Shown here: positions 50,258-59,633 of the stretch, piece after piece
Layout: the number at the start of each line of letters is the position of its first letter
Position numbering within the stretch: the first letter of the stretch is position 1
NCBI GenBank assembly: GCA_021107945.1
Contig: JAIORV010000080.1
Span: forward strand, 1 to 64,000
From: Vulcanimicrobiota bacterium
Lineage (GTDB): Bacteria; Vulcanimicrobiota; JAJTBE01
Length of the DNA: 64,000 bases
Direction: 5' to 3'
The notes under the pieces: model-generated
Told to the model about the DNA's origin: nothing
What the model saw: only the letters and a program-made list of their open reading frames with translations
The model's database searches: none
Program-made: the position numbers and the translations under genes

Positions 50258-51163
50258 CTATTTTGCAAAAATCTGCAAATAGACTTCTTGTTTTTCCATT
50301 CCCGCTTGTATCCAGATTCTCATGATTGCTTTACTGTATCCATTTTTTTCCAATTCTACTTGATAATCGCCGGGTTTCAAACTTGTCTTGAGGCAATATT
50401 TTATACCACGTGCCTTTTCTTTAATTGATTTTGTCTTTCCGTAGCATCTTCGGCCGATTTTATTATCAATAAAAACAAAACCTTCCGCATTGCTGTAAAT
50501 TGTTACCGGTATTTTTTTTTGTGTATTTTTCTTGTCGCCAACAAAATCAACGGTTTTATCAGGAGTAGGTTCGTCAGGCTTAAAACGACGGGGGATTAAC
50601 GGTTTTCCGCCACCTCCATATTTGGGGCGCAACCTCGGCGGAGGCACTTTAAATGAACCTGGAGATGGAGGGACCGCCCCGGAACTCGAAGGAGGACCAA
50701 CCACTCCCGGCGGCGGAGGCATTGCTCCTGAACTCGAAGGAGGACCAACCGCTCCCGGCGGAGGAGGCATTGCCCCTGAACTCGAAGGAGGACCGACCGC
50801 TCCCGGCGGCGGAGGCACAACCCACGAACTTGAAGGAGGACCAACCGCTCCCGGCGGAGGAGGAGCCTGAGGAGGTGGATGAAGAAGCGACGATTTTCGC
50901 ATATCCTCCATAACTGCGGCGCTGAGAATGGTGGAGGATGGCGACGGTGTCGGATCGGAGGTTTTCTTTGTTTCTGGAGGGAGATATATCGCCAACTCTT
51001 GATCTTTGGGGTAACTATAGGAATTAATTAAAACATATAATATCAGGCCGGCGACAACAAGAAGAAGAACCAGACCCCAGAAGAGCTTTCTGGGCTCTCC
51101 CTCCTTGTCTTCAACAATCCGAAGACTTCTCTGTTCACCGGGATTATTCTCGTAATTTCTCAC
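50258..51163 (-). CDS. Membrane protein with proline-rich repeats and PEGA-like domain
   Basis: 301 residues: short cytoplasmic start, one membrane helix (FWGLVLLLVVAGLILYVLIN), a linker, about five tandem units of PPPPGAVGPPSSSGAM (roughly 97-175), a basic PPPRLRPKYGGGG stretch, and a C-terminal domain of about 80 residues starting PVTIYSNAEGFVFIDNKIG. That domain has the strand pattern of PEGA surface-layer-type domains. The repeats are conserved in DNA too (unit 48 bases, about 50662-50860), so their number may vary. Start GTG 51163. Topology suggests the repeats span the cell wall or periplasm and carry the PEGA-like head outward. Confidence 0.6.
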   Translation of the reverse strand: MRNYENNPGEQRSLRIVEDKEGEPRKLFWGLVLLLVVAGLILYVLINSYSYPKDQELAIYLPPETKKTSDPTPSPSSTILSAAVMEDMRKSSLLHPPPQAPPPPGAVGPPSSSWVVPPPPGAVGPPSSSGAMPPPPGAVGPPSSSGAMPPPPGVVGPPSSSGAVPPSPGSFKVPPPRLRPKYGGGGKPLIPRRFKPDEPTPDKTVDFVGDKKNTQKKIPVTIYSNAEGFVFIDNKIGRRCYGKTKSIKEKARGIKYCLKTSLKPGDYQVELEKNGYSKAIMRIWIQAGMEKQEVYLQIFAK

Positions 51164-51257
51164 TCCTGAAAATCACCTGTCAAAAGATTTTTCATGCCTC
51201 CCCGGTTTTATTTTACATCTGTTAACAATCTATGTCAATGTTGATTGTACAGGTTAT

Positions 51258-52589
51258 TTACCTCATTATCACAACGCCATTCTCCCTCATATTAAATGTC
51301 ATAACGCCATCATTTATCCGGGGAGTGTCTTCCTGTAAAAGGGACGGGAATATTATCTCACGGGGACGATAGTTTATGAAAGATGGGAATTTCACATTCA
51401 GCTTCAATTTCTCTGCCGTTAAATTCAGAAAGACTCCTACCGTATCATTTTTCGACTTCAACAAATATGTTAGCGTATGATCCGGATTATCGTCTATCAG
51501 GGGGATAATTTCGCCTTCTCTGAATACTGGGTTCTCCTTCCTCAGCTTGATTAATCCCTTGTAAAATTCGAGGGTGCATAGATTTTTGTCTTTCCAATCA
51601 ATGGGTTGTTTTTCAAAAAGCGACAGGTATTCGGTTTTTCCGATTTCCTGGCCGTTATATACAAGGGGAATTCCCGGGATCGTGAAAACAAAGGCGGCGT
51701 ATGGACGATAGCCCATCTCGCCAAATACTTTTGAAGCTCGTTTTTGATCATGATTTTCAATAAAATTGAGGGGGAGGTAATTCCTCGGGTATATCTGTTT
51801 ATTTGAAATAACAAGCTCCAGGAGATCAATCGCCCGCGCATTCCCCTGTTTAACCTGAACCATCTGCCTGTAAAGCTCCGAATGATAATCGGAGTTGAAT
51901 GCGTTGACGCAGAGATAAGGATTCTCCCATTCCGCAAGCATATAAACATCAGGCTTTATCTTCCTCAATTCCCCGATCGTCTCTTCCCAGAATTCAAGCG
52001 GAACCATACCCGCCACATCGCAGCGGTACCCGTCAACATCAAACTCCCTTACCCAGTATAATATGGCGTTTTTCATGTAATTCCAAAGTTCAGGATTGTT
52101 GTAATTATTATCTATTACATCACTCCAATCCATATGTCTGCCTGCGGGATTGCCCTGTTCGTCAATGTAAAACCACTTGGGATGTGTCTTTACATTTACA
52201 TTGTCGTGGGCGGTATGATTTGCGACCATATCTATGAAAAATCGCATTCCCCTGCTGTGAGTCTCCTCCACAAGAAGCTTGAAATCTTCTCCGGTTCCAA
52301 GCTGGGGATCTACATCCATGAAATCCCTGGATGAATAGGGACAGCCAAGGGAGCCTTTCCTGTTCAATTCGCCTATGGGATGGATTGGCATGAGCCATAT
52401 TGCCGTAGCGCCGAGCTCTTTAATATCGTCAAGTAATGGAATAACCCCTTTAAATGTGCCTTCGGGGGAAATATCCCTGACATAAATCTCATATAACACC
52501 ATTTCTTTCATCCAAGGAGCGGCCGCCGCGCCCTTTAAATCACCACAGTTAAAGCTCAATTGTTTCAGTTTATCTTCCGGATAGATCAT
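51258..52589 (-). CDS. Alpha-amylase family glycoside hydrolase (GH13)
   Basis: About 443 residues with the GH13 regions in order: FFIDMVANHTAHDN (region I), FDVDGYRCDVAGMVP with the nucleophile Asp (II), VYMLAEWENP with the acid/base Glu (III) and NFIENHDQKRASK with the third acid (IV). Cytoplasmic, as no signal peptide is seen. Start ATG 52589 is preferred, because AGGAGG lies eight bases upstream; a GTG two codons earlier is only two bases from it. Encoded six to twelve bases after the glycosyltransferase gene at 52602, so the two probably act on storage glucan or a saccharide together. Precise substrate is open. Confidence 0.9.
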   Translation of the reverse strand: MIYPEDKLKQLSFNCGDLKGAAAAPWMKEMVLYEIYVRDISPEGTFKGVIPLLDDIKELGATAIWLMPIHPIGELNRKGSLGCPYSSRDFMDVDPQLGTGEDFKLLVEETHSRGMRFFIDMVANHTAHDNVNVKTHPKWFYIDEQGNPAGRHMDWSDVIDNNYNNPELWNYMKNAILYWVREFDVDGYRCDVAGMVPLEFWEETIGELRKIKPDVYMLAEWENPYLCVNAFNSDYHSELYRQMVQVKQGNARAIDLLELVISNKQIYPRNYLPLNFIENHDQKRASKVFGEMGYRPYAAFVFTIPGIPLVYNGQEIGKTEYLSLFEKQPIDWKDKNLCTLEFYKGLIKLRKENPVFREGEIIPLIDDNPDHTLTYLLKSKNDTVGVFLNLTAEKLKLNVKFPSFINYRPREIIFPSLLQEDTPRINDGVMTFNMRENGVVIMR

Positions 52590-52601
52590 ATTCACATCCT
52601 C

Positions 52602-53501
52602 CTAACGCCTGAATTTTCCAGTTTCCATATTCCGAAATCGGAGTCTTAATTCATAATTCAAATGCCTGAAATAATTTTTTATTTTAAAGATTGGATCCTC
52701 TCGAAGCTTCATTGTTTCATCCTGAAATTTTATGTTTAATTGCCCCGGGTTCCGCCTGAATTCGTCAATATATTCTTTCATAATCGCAGGATGTCCTTTG
52801 ACATAGGGAATAGCGAGGGCAGATTTTTCCATCAACATGTTATTCTCATCAACATCTTTGATATTGAAGTCCAATCCGTCATATTTATCGTAAAGCTCCC
52901 ATCTTTTCAGTAAATCTTCCCTTGAGAGCAGGTATCCGTAATGGCAGTATGTGTATCCCGTGGCAATTCTTTTCCCTTTCAGTCCTGTAAGGGTTTCATG
53001 TACGGGTCTTTCCCACCTGATATCCGGGTGGAACCTGAAAAAGAGGTTATGCCTTCTTTCAAGGGTTGTGTAGTAATCGAAGGTGAGAATAAACTGGTAC
53101 ATATATCCGTCAATAATGCCGATTTCCCCCGGAACATTTGAAATAAAATCTTTCACAAATGTGGTTAATTGCGGCGGGTGTACTTCGTCACAGTCAAGAT
53201 ACAGGATCCAGAGATTTTCCCCGGATATCTCTTTCTTTTTAATAAGCTCTGAAACCCTGTCAAGACATATATTCCTGGCGGCGGCAAACCCCCCGATTTC
53301 TTTAAAATTGGATTGAAGAACATCAACTTTCCCATTCTTATACAGGGAAGTCTTTTTCAACACAGGAATATTCGGATTATCGGGATTATCTGAATTATCG
53401 TTTAAAACAACAAAGTCAACCGCTTCGCTTATCGATTCCATACAAAATTTCAAAAATGGCTCAGGGCGATCTCCCATAATAACATTGGCAATAAGATTCA
53501 T
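52602..53501 (-). CDS. Family 2-type glycosyltransferase
   Basis: 299 residues. The N-terminal half has the GT-A pattern: LIANVIMGDRPEPFLKFCME at the start, VDFVVLNDNSDNPDN, IGGFAAARNICLDRV (compare ARN/GxxxARN of GT2), and the DxD-like LYLDCDEVHPPQ. A conserved region FHPDIRWERPVHETL follows; the C-terminal half is helical. It resembles the small GT2 proteins of SunS-like and glycan-building operons. Start ATG 53501 (TTG 53504 just before it). It precedes the amylase gene in a two-gene unit. Acceptor unknown. Confidence 0.8.
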   Translation of the reverse strand: MNLIANVIMGDRPEPFLKFCMESISEAVDFVVLNDNSDNPDNPNIPVLKKTSLYKNGKVDVLQSNFKEIGGFAAARNICLDRVSELIKKKEISGENLWILYLDCDEVHPPQLTTFVKDFISNVPGEIGIIDGYMYQFILTFDYYTTLERRHNLFFRFHPDIRWERPVHETLTGLKGKRIATGYTYCHYGYLLSREDLLKRWELYDKYDGLDFNIKDVDENNMLMEKSALAIPYVKGHPAIMKEYIDEFRRNPGQLNIKFQDETMKLREDPIFKIKNYFRHLNYELRLRFRNMETGKFRR

Positions 53502-53781
53502 CAATTTTTCACTCGTTTACTTAATAAATTATATTTGTTAAACAGATTGGGATTCTTCCTGAACACTTTATCCCCTGCTTCAAACAAAAGGGCGCATATA
53601 GATACCTGGAAGAATTACAGGCTGAGAAATAGTATGATTTATTGGGAATCGGAATACATAAACAGGTTTTTTCTTTTGTCAAATTGAATCCTACAAAGAC
53701 AAATATTATTCTAAAAGATACTCTTCAATAAAAGTTCTTCAAAAGTTCTTCAACAATTATTCTTTCAGTGTGGTGATGATT

Positions 53782-54423
53782 ATGAAAATAGTTTGGTGCA
53801 AACCTGCAATTTCTCTATCTATTTGCATTTCAATCTTAATTATTGTCTTCCTTCTTTTATTGCCTGATATTGCTCTTGCCGGGGAAAAGCTTCCTTCTTT
53901 TAACGCCAAGGTTGGCAACAAGCTCTCGCTCGATGCGTATTTAGGGGATTCCCTTTGCTGCGTCATGACGTGGAAAGTCAAATGCAGCTCATGTTTAAAG
54001 TCACAGGGCAAGAAGACATATGGAGTTCAAAATTTGAACGACGGCGATTTCAAAACATGCTGGGCGGTGACCAACAAGAACAACGGGATCGGCGAATGGT
54101 TCGAGTACCATCTTACTAACTACCAAAAGGCTGGCGGGACTACCAGTTTCTGGGGTTTCAAAGTTGCGAACGGCTACCTTAAAAGCAAGGAATTATGGCT
54201 GAAAAACAACAGGGTAAAGCAAATGAGAGTTGATATTAATGGAAAGCCAAAGATATATATAAATCTTGCAGACTCAATGAACAACCAGCGCATATCGTTT
54301 CACGACGCCGGACTGATGGTTAAGGATAAGGATGTAATCAGACTGACCATAACGAAGATATATCGGGGGACAAAATATCACGATACATGCATAACCGAAA
54401 TTGTCCCCATGGGAGCGTTGTGA
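53782..54423 (+). CDS. Secreted protein with NADase-type glycan-binding-like domain
   Basis: About 213 residues: a Sec signal peptide (hydrophobic core SICISILIIVFLLLLPDIAL, cut near ALA-GEK), a short cysteine-containing linker (CCVMTWKVKCSSCLK), then a discoidin-like domain with YGVQNLNDGDFKTCWAVTNK, IGEWFEYHL, GFKVANGYLKSKELWLKNNR and ILTITKIYRGTKYHDTCITE-like ending. These conserved parts match the glycan-binding domain found in NADase-type exported proteins. Four candidate starts lie within 12 bases (GTG 53770, GTG 53773, ATG 53776, ATG 53782); I prefer ATG 53782. thrB follows 12 bases later, an odd operon partner. Confidence 0.65.
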   Translation: MKIVWCKPAISLSICISILIIVFLLLLPDIALAGEKLPSFNAKVGNKLSLDAYLGDSLCCVMTWKVKCSSCLKSQGKKTYGVQNLNDGDFKTCWAVTNKNNGIGEWFEYHLTNYQKAGGTTSFWGFKVANGYLKSKELWLKNNRVKQMRVDINGKPKIYINLADSMNNQRISFHDAGLMVKDKDVIRLTITKIYRGTKYHDTCITEIVPMGAL

Positions 54424-54435
54424 GGGAGCGGAAAT

Positions 54436-55365
54436 ATGAAAGATAATTGCCCCCGGAATCGGGAATTTACAGTCTATGTCCCCGCTACATCGGCAAATCT
54501 GGGACCCGGATATGATGTTATCGGGGTGGCTCTGGACATTTATAACGAGTTTCATGTAACAATGGGAGGCACAAAAAAACTTGATATTGAAATAGAGGGC
54601 GAGGGAGCAGATGCTATCCCGCGCGATGAAAATAACCTTATTTACAAAAGCACGCTTGCCGGTTGTAAAATGGCCGGTGTCGGAGTACCAAACATCAGGA
54701 TTCATCAGAAAAATGCAATCCCGCTAAACCGTGGCATGGGATCAAGCGCAACGGCGGTTCTGGGGGGATTGATGATCGCAAGGGAAATTGCCGGCGACAG
54801 GTTGGAGGCGGATGATATGATCTCGCTTGCCATTGATATCGAGGGGCATCCCGACAACCTTATGGCGGCGTATATGGGCGGCGTTGTTATCAATTATAAG
54901 AGGGATGGAATTTACAGGGGCGTGAAGTTCATTCCCCCGGAGCCCCTCAGAGCTGTCCTCGTTGTTCCCGATATACAAGTTAGCACGAAAATGGCAAGGG
55001 AGCTTCTTCCTGACTCATACAAGATAAAAGATGTCGTTTCCAACCTTGGAAATATATCGCTCCTGATTCACGCCCTGCACACAGGGCAATACCGATTGCT
55101 CAGGGAGGCGATGGAGGATACAATCCACCAGCCATATCGAGCGGAGTTGATACCCGGATTTAATGATGTGGTTGAATCGGCGAAAAAGAGCGGGGCATGG
55201 GGTTGTGCCATAAGCGGCTCCGGCTCAACAGTAATTGCATTTTGCAGTGAAAACGGAAACGAGATTGCAGAGGCAATGAAAAATGCGTTCAAAAAGCATT
55301 CGGTCAACAGCGTCAGCATGATAACGGATATCTCGGATAAGGGAGCATGTTTAGAGGTCGGATAA
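54436..55365 (+). CDS. thrB: Homoserine kinase
   Basis: 309 residues, normal length for the GHMP-family homoserine kinase that phosphorylates homoserine in threonine synthesis. Seen: VPATSANLGPGYDVIGVALD at the start (substrate site), the ATP-binding GMGSSATAVLGGLMIA, and the C-terminal GAWGCAISGSGSTVIAF. Start ATG 54436 follows GGGAGCGG. No other threonine-pathway gene is adjacent; upstream is an unrelated exported protein, perhaps co-transcribed by chance. Confidence 0.95.
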   Translation: MKDNCPRNREFTVYVPATSANLGPGYDVIGVALDIYNEFHVTMGGTKKLDIEIEGEGADAIPRDENNLIYKSTLAGCKMAGVGVPNIRIHQKNAIPLNRGMGSSATAVLGGLMIAREIAGDRLEADDMISLAIDIEGHPDNLMAAYMGGVVINYKRDGIYRGVKFIPPEPLRAVLVVPDIQVSTKMARELLPDSYKIKDVVSNLGNISLLIHALHTGQYRLLREAMEDTIHQPYRAELIPGFNDVVESAKKSGAWGCAISGSGSTVIAFCSENGNEIAEAMKNAFKKHSVNSVSMITDISDKGACLEVG

Positions 55366-55368
55366 ATT

Positions 55369-55432
55369 TTTACCACGAAGGCACAGAGAATTTATAAGCT
55401 CCGCGTCCTCTGCGATCTCTGCGTTGAAAAAT
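55369..55432. repeat. CCACGAAGGCACAGAG repeat with GCGTCCTCTGCG inverted part
   Basis: TACCACGAAGGCACAGAGAA (about 55371-55390) and GCGTCCTCTGCGATCTCTGC (about 55403-55422) with GTTGAAAAA at the end, in the short gap between convergent genes. Confidence 0.65.
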
Positions 55433-55435
55433 ACA

Positions 55436-57688
55436 TCAATAAACCCTGCCGCTGCCTTTTATTGAAAATGATCTCTTCCTGAAATCCTTCCCAAGGTATA
55501 AATCAACTTTGTTCAATTTCACCACGCCATAGCAAGATCGGACACCCTTTAAATACTTGTCGGCATAATAGTCGTCGAGGAAAAGAGTGTCTCCACTCTT
55601 TGTATAGAGGATATAAGTGGTTTTGGGTGTGCTATAACTGCTCCTGTATGATGAACTTTTCCGACTGCTGGAGCTCCTGCGACTGCCGGAGCTTTTGCCG
55701 CCCGTGGTCATGGAGGAAACAGTCAATTTCTGTAATGCTTTAATATCATATTTATAGGTTTTATACTTCTTTTTCCTGCCATAGGAATATTCCCGGTATA
55801 TTGTAAGCTTGTTTCCCGATCTCTTTCCCCAGTACCATTTTTTCGTGGAAAGGTAATGAGACCCTGATATCACGAAAAGAGTCCCCTTGTGAGGTTTCAC
55901 TACATAACCGCTGGAACTCCCTCCATAGATATAATATTGTTGCTTATCTGATGTTGGGAATGGAACGGAAGAGGAGGTGGAAGTGGAAGAAGCAGGTGAA
56001 GTAACTTTTTTTGACGTTGTTCGACTCTTGCGATCTGCCATACTCCGGATGGTTTTTTCCTGTTCTTTTGCCTTTCTTCCGATTTCGCCATTGGGATCCA
56101 GTCTTATAGCTTCCCGGTAATCCCTGAGAGCATAGCTGTAATTTCTCTCTTCGCGACATACATTTCCCCTCAAATACAGGGCTTTTGCATTGGAGGGATC
56201 CATTTTTGCCGCTTTTGTGAGGTCATATCTTGCCCTGGTAAAATTTCTCCTTACGCTATGATATTCGCCTCTGTCAATATATGCATTAAGAAGGGCTTTT
56301 TCGATCTTCGGGTTCTTATGCCTGAAAAACATATCCGCTTTTTCAAGATCCGATACGAATTCATCGATTTTTTTATTTTGGGACTTGTTTTTCGCCGATT
56401 TTATGATATTGGCGGCAATTTCCCCATAAATCTCCTTTGTTTTTTCATCTATATCCGGCGAAAGGCTCTTGTGCTTTTTGAGATCCGCAATCGCTTCCTC
56501 CGTCTTTCCAAGAGATGTGAGAGAGACTGCCCTTCCAAGATAAAACCGGGGGTCCTTTTTTGTCTGGATTGCCTTTGTTAACAGCATCACAGACTTCTGA
56601 TCCTCACCCTTTTCGTGACAGGAAAGTCCCACCTGATATAGTATATCGCCAGATGACTTCTCCGAATGGTCCGGATTAATCTTGAATGCCTGCTCGAAAT
56701 CACTCGCCGCCTCTACAGGCTGATTATTCTCGGCTTTTAGCAGTGCACGTTGATAATATGCATCGGAAAGATCGGGATTTACGCTTCCCTTGAGCTTGCC
56801 ATTTTTGTCAAGACGCTTTGCCCTGTTGAGGTTGGTTATGGCCTCGTCGTAATTTTTTTGGTGATAATTTGAACTTCCCAGGTAATAATATAATTCGGGA
56901 TTCTTCTTCTCAACGGCGGCGGCATTTTTGAAAGAGTTGATTGCCGCCCCGTATTTGCCTTCTTTGTATTCTTTTTTTCCATTGCCAAGATAGTGCTCGG
57001 TAAGCATTCCCGGCCCTGCAAACAATAAATAGACAATAAAACTTAGGATTAACAGTATAATTACTGCAGGCAAAATAGGGAAAGGCTTTTTTTCTTTCCG
57101 GTCATATGATTTAAAATCATAATCCTTTGCGTTATAATCCTTCGTGTCATATTCCCTTTGCCGCCTGGCGGTTTCGTTGTCATACTTGTCGTTTGTTACC
57201 GTGGATGATACCGACGATTTTTGATAATCTTGGGGAGTTGTATGCGAAGGAGGCGGCATGGTATCTGCCTTCCGCAAATTTTCCCTTGAAGACCGTAATG
57301 GCCTCGGTCTTGTTCCCGGAATCGGCGGCGGGGCTATAAGCTCAACTTTTATAGGTTCCTGTCCCGGCCTGTATGTATATTTATATATGTCGGATTTGGA
57401 TTCGTTATCCATTGGAAAAGCATCTGTTTGGGGAGATGGGGTTTCAGGAATGTCGGCATCAAAACGATCCTCTTTAAATTCTTCAAGTGTGGCACCGCAT
57501 TTCGAGCATACCCCTCCACAACTTGAGACATCATTTTTATATCCACACTGGTGACAGAAGGAACAGAAACTTGTATCAACAACCGCTCCTTCCGCCACTT
57601 CCAATGGCAATCCGCAGTTTATGCAAATACCGCCGACTGATTGCGGGTCATTTTTTGCGCCACATTCCGGGCAATAAGGATTATACAT
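55436..57688 (-). CDS. Zinc-ribbon, membrane and TPR protein of unknown function
   Basis: 750 residues. Two N-terminal zinc ribbons (CPECGAKNDPQSVGGICINC and CHQCGYKNDVSSCGGVCSKC), a disordered linker, one membrane helix (FPILPAVIILLILSFIVYLL, about residue 207), then about nine TPR units (for example GKYGAAINSFKNAAAVEKKN and ARYDLTKAAKMDPSNAKALY). The C-terminal 170 residues (QQYYIYGGSSSGYVVKP onward) form two beta-rich halves with a Ser-rich linker. Topology puts the ribbons inside and the TPRs and beta domain outside. It is 14 bases downstream of hslU and probably co-transcribed. The role is not clear; a scaffold is likely. Confidence 0.6.
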   Translation of the reverse strand: MYNPYCPECGAKNDPQSVGGICINCGLPLEVAEGAVVDTSFCSFCHQCGYKNDVSSCGGVCSKCGATLEEFKEDRFDADIPETPSPQTDAFPMDNESKSDIYKYTYRPGQEPIKVELIAPPPIPGTRPRPLRSSRENLRKADTMPPPSHTTPQDYQKSSVSSTVTNDKYDNETARRQREYDTKDYNAKDYDFKSYDRKEKKPFPILPAVIILLILSFIVYLLFAGPGMLTEHYLGNGKKEYKEGKYGAAINSFKNAAAVEKKNPELYYYLGSSNYHQKNYDEAITNLNRAKRLDKNGKLKGSVNPDLSDAYYQRALLKAENNQPVEAASDFEQAFKINPDHSEKSSGDILYQVGLSCHEKGEDQKSVMLLTKAIQTKKDPRFYLGRAVSLTSLGKTEEAIADLKKHKSLSPDIDEKTKEIYGEIAANIIKSAKNKSQNKKIDEFVSDLEKADMFFRHKNPKIEKALLNAYIDRGEYHSVRRNFTRARYDLTKAAKMDPSNAKALYLRGNVCREERNYSYALRDYREAIRLDPNGEIGRKAKEQEKTIRSMADRKSRTTSKKVTSPASSTSTSSSVPFPTSDKQQYYIYGGSSSGYVVKPHKGTLFVISGSHYLSTKKWYWGKRSGNKLTIYREYSYGRKKKYKTYKYDIKALQKLTVSSMTTGGKSSGSRRSSSSRKSSSYRSSYSTPKTTYILYTKSGDTLFLDDYYADKYLKGVRSCYGVVKLNKVDLYLGKDFRKRSFSIKGSGRVY

Positions 57689-57702
57689 ATTCTTAGCTCA
57701 CT

Positions 57703-59310
57703 TTATAGAATATATTGACTTAAATCCTGATCTTCAACGATATCTTTCAATTTCTTGTTTACATATTTCTTATCAATGGTTATTTTTTTCACTTTAATGT
57801 CGGGGGCGTCGTAGGCTATCTCCTCAAGCAACTTCTCCATAACTGTATGAAGTCTCCGGGCGCCGATGTTTTCTGTTGTTTCGTTCACGGTCTGACACAA
57901 GCTTGCCAATTCCTCGACTCCCGACTTGGCGAATTTGAGATTCACACCCTCGGTGCCCATAAGTGCCATATACTGTTTTACAAGAGCGTTTTTAGGCTCG
58001 GTGAGGATTCGCACAAAATCATCTCTGTTAAGACTGGTTAACTCAACCCTGATTGGGAAGCGTCCCTGTAGTTCGGGAATAAGATCCGAGGGTTTTGATA
58101 CATTGAATGCTCCCGCAGAAATAAAGAGAATATGATTTGTTCTTACAGGGCCGTATTTTGTAATCACAGTTGTCCCCTCGACAATAGGCAGAAGGTCTCT
58201 CTGCACTCCCTCTCTTGAGACATCGGGGCCATGTCCTTTTTCCCGTCCTGCAATTTTATCCATCTCGTCGAGAAAAATTATGCCATGCTGTTCAACCTTT
58301 TGTACAGCTATACGCTTGACCTCATCACGGTCAATCATTCTCTTTGCCTCTTCATGTTGAATGAGTTGCCTTGCCTCGGTGACTTTCATCTTTCTGGACA
58401 TTTTTTTCTTGGGAAAAATATTGCCAAGTATGCTCTGGAAATCAACTCCCATCTCTTCAAGACCTGCCTGTGAAAATACACTTATTGTATCGACAGAGGG
58501 ATTTTCTTCCACTTCAACCTCCACATATTCGTCGTCCATCTCACCGGATTCAACTTTCTTGCGAAGCTCCTCTTTTTTTGATTCCCTTTCATTCTCAGAA
58601 TCCTCGTCTCCAAGATTGTCTTCCTCTTCATCATCGAATTCTTCAAACCTCTCGGCTTGAGTATTTGATGGAGAAAGACTTCCCAGGATCATCTGAAACG
58701 GGTTTGTTACTTCCTTCTCCTGTTTGGGCATCAGTGCATCAACAATAAAATCAACAGCCCTTTCCGCCGCCTTCTCCTGTACCTTTTTCATCTTCTCAAC
58801 CTGGATAATTCGTATTCCAATTTCAGTAAGATCCCTGACCATCGATTCGACATCGCGCCCTACATAACCCACCTCAGTATATTTGGTTGCTTCGACTTTG
58901 ATGAACGGAGCATTGGAAAGCCTGGCGAGTCTTCGGGCTATCTCTGTCTTGCCGACACCGGTGGGACCAATCATCAGGATATTTTTCGGGATAATTTCCT
59001 CCTGCATCTCCTCGGGAAGGAGACTTCTCCTATACCTGTTTCGAAGGGCAATTGCCACTGATTTCTTTGCATTCTTCTGCCCCACAATATATTTATCCAG
59101 CTCTTCCACTATTTTTTTAGGAGTTAGAAGAGCCATCTGATTCAAATTATCTTCAATTTCATCTTTTTGTCGAGTACTTTTTTTAGCAATCTTCTTTTTG
59201 CTTCCTTCTTTCTTTTTAGCACTTTTTTTAGTAAACTTCTTTTTGCTTCCTTCTTTCTTTTGAGTGCTTTTTTTAGTAACCTTCTCTTTGCTTTCTTCTT
59301 TTATCGCCAT
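57703..59310 (-). CDS. hslU: HslU-type AAA+ unfoldase with lysine-rich N-terminal extension
   Basis: 535 residues versus about 443 in E. coli. Conserved core: LLTPKKIVEELDKYIVGQ, Walker A GPTGVGKT at 115-122, VGYVGRDVESMVRDL, Walker B GIIFLDEMDKIAGRE, and the sensor ELQGRFPIRVELTSL. The C-terminal DLSQYIL corresponds to the HslV-docking tail. Two differences: an N-terminal extension of three 15-residue repeats (EGSKKKFTKKSAKK-type, residues about 4-48) and a long acidic insert in the I domain (FDDEEEDNLGDEDSENERES). AGGAGG eight bases before ATG 59310 supports the extended start. No hslV lies next to it, unlike the usual hslVU pair. Confidence 0.93.
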   Translation of the reverse strand: MAIKEESKEKVTKKSTQKKEGSKKKFTKKSAKKKEGSKKKIAKKSTRQKDEIEDNLNQMALLTPKKIVEELDKYIVGQKNAKKSVAIALRNRYRRSLLPEEMQEEIIPKNILMIGPTGVGKTEIARRLARLSNAPFIKVEATKYTEVGYVGRDVESMVRDLTEIGIRIIQVEKMKKVQEKAAERAVDFIVDALMPKQEKEVTNPFQMILGSLSPSNTQAERFEEFDDEEEDNLGDEDSENERESKKEELRKKVESGEMDDEYVEVEVEENPSVDTISVFSQAGLEEMGVDFQSILGNIFPKKKMSRKMKVTEARQLIQHEEAKRMIDRDEVKRIAVQKVEQHGIIFLDEMDKIAGREKGHGPDVSREGVQRDLLPIVEGTTVITKYGPVRTNHILFISAGAFNVSKPSDLIPELQGRFPIRVELTSLNRDDFVRILTEPKNALVKQYMALMGTEGVNLKFAKSGVEELASLCQTVNETTENIGARRLHTVMEKLLEEIAYDAPDIKVKKITIDKKYVNKKLKDIVEDQDLSQYIL

Positions 59311-59633
59311 ATTATATACCTCCTGAAGTTATATTCTTAAATACTAAGTCCCATTTTGTATAATCAGCATCTTGCTATTAAGATGAAGACTGTCAACTTC
59401 CCAAGTAGGGAGTGTTTTCAATAAAAGGTCTCCCGTTTCTGAATCTCTCTCTCCGGGTTCAAAAAACTATTCTTTATATTATTAGATTCCCCTCCCATAT
59501 CTCAATTGATCGGAAAGTTAATAAAGATAGGACTTACGCAATTTCAGGAAAGAAATATGTGTAAAACTGTCATGTTATGCTGAATGGAATACGATATATA
59601 TCTTTTCTGAATAAATCCAGGTAGGAACACATT
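59311..59633. other. Gene-free 323-base stretch upstream of hslU
   Basis: Holds the hslU leader, a hairpin CATCTTGCTATTAAGATG (about 59368-59385) shared in part with 46667, and a partial MITE end (GGACTTACGCAATTTCAGG, about 59532). No gene seen. Confidence 0.5.

Noticed and set aside
50532-50870. Plus-strand frame with GGP/EGG repeats
   Set aside because: Antisense to the tandem repeats of the 50258 gene; its regularity is inherited from that repeat.
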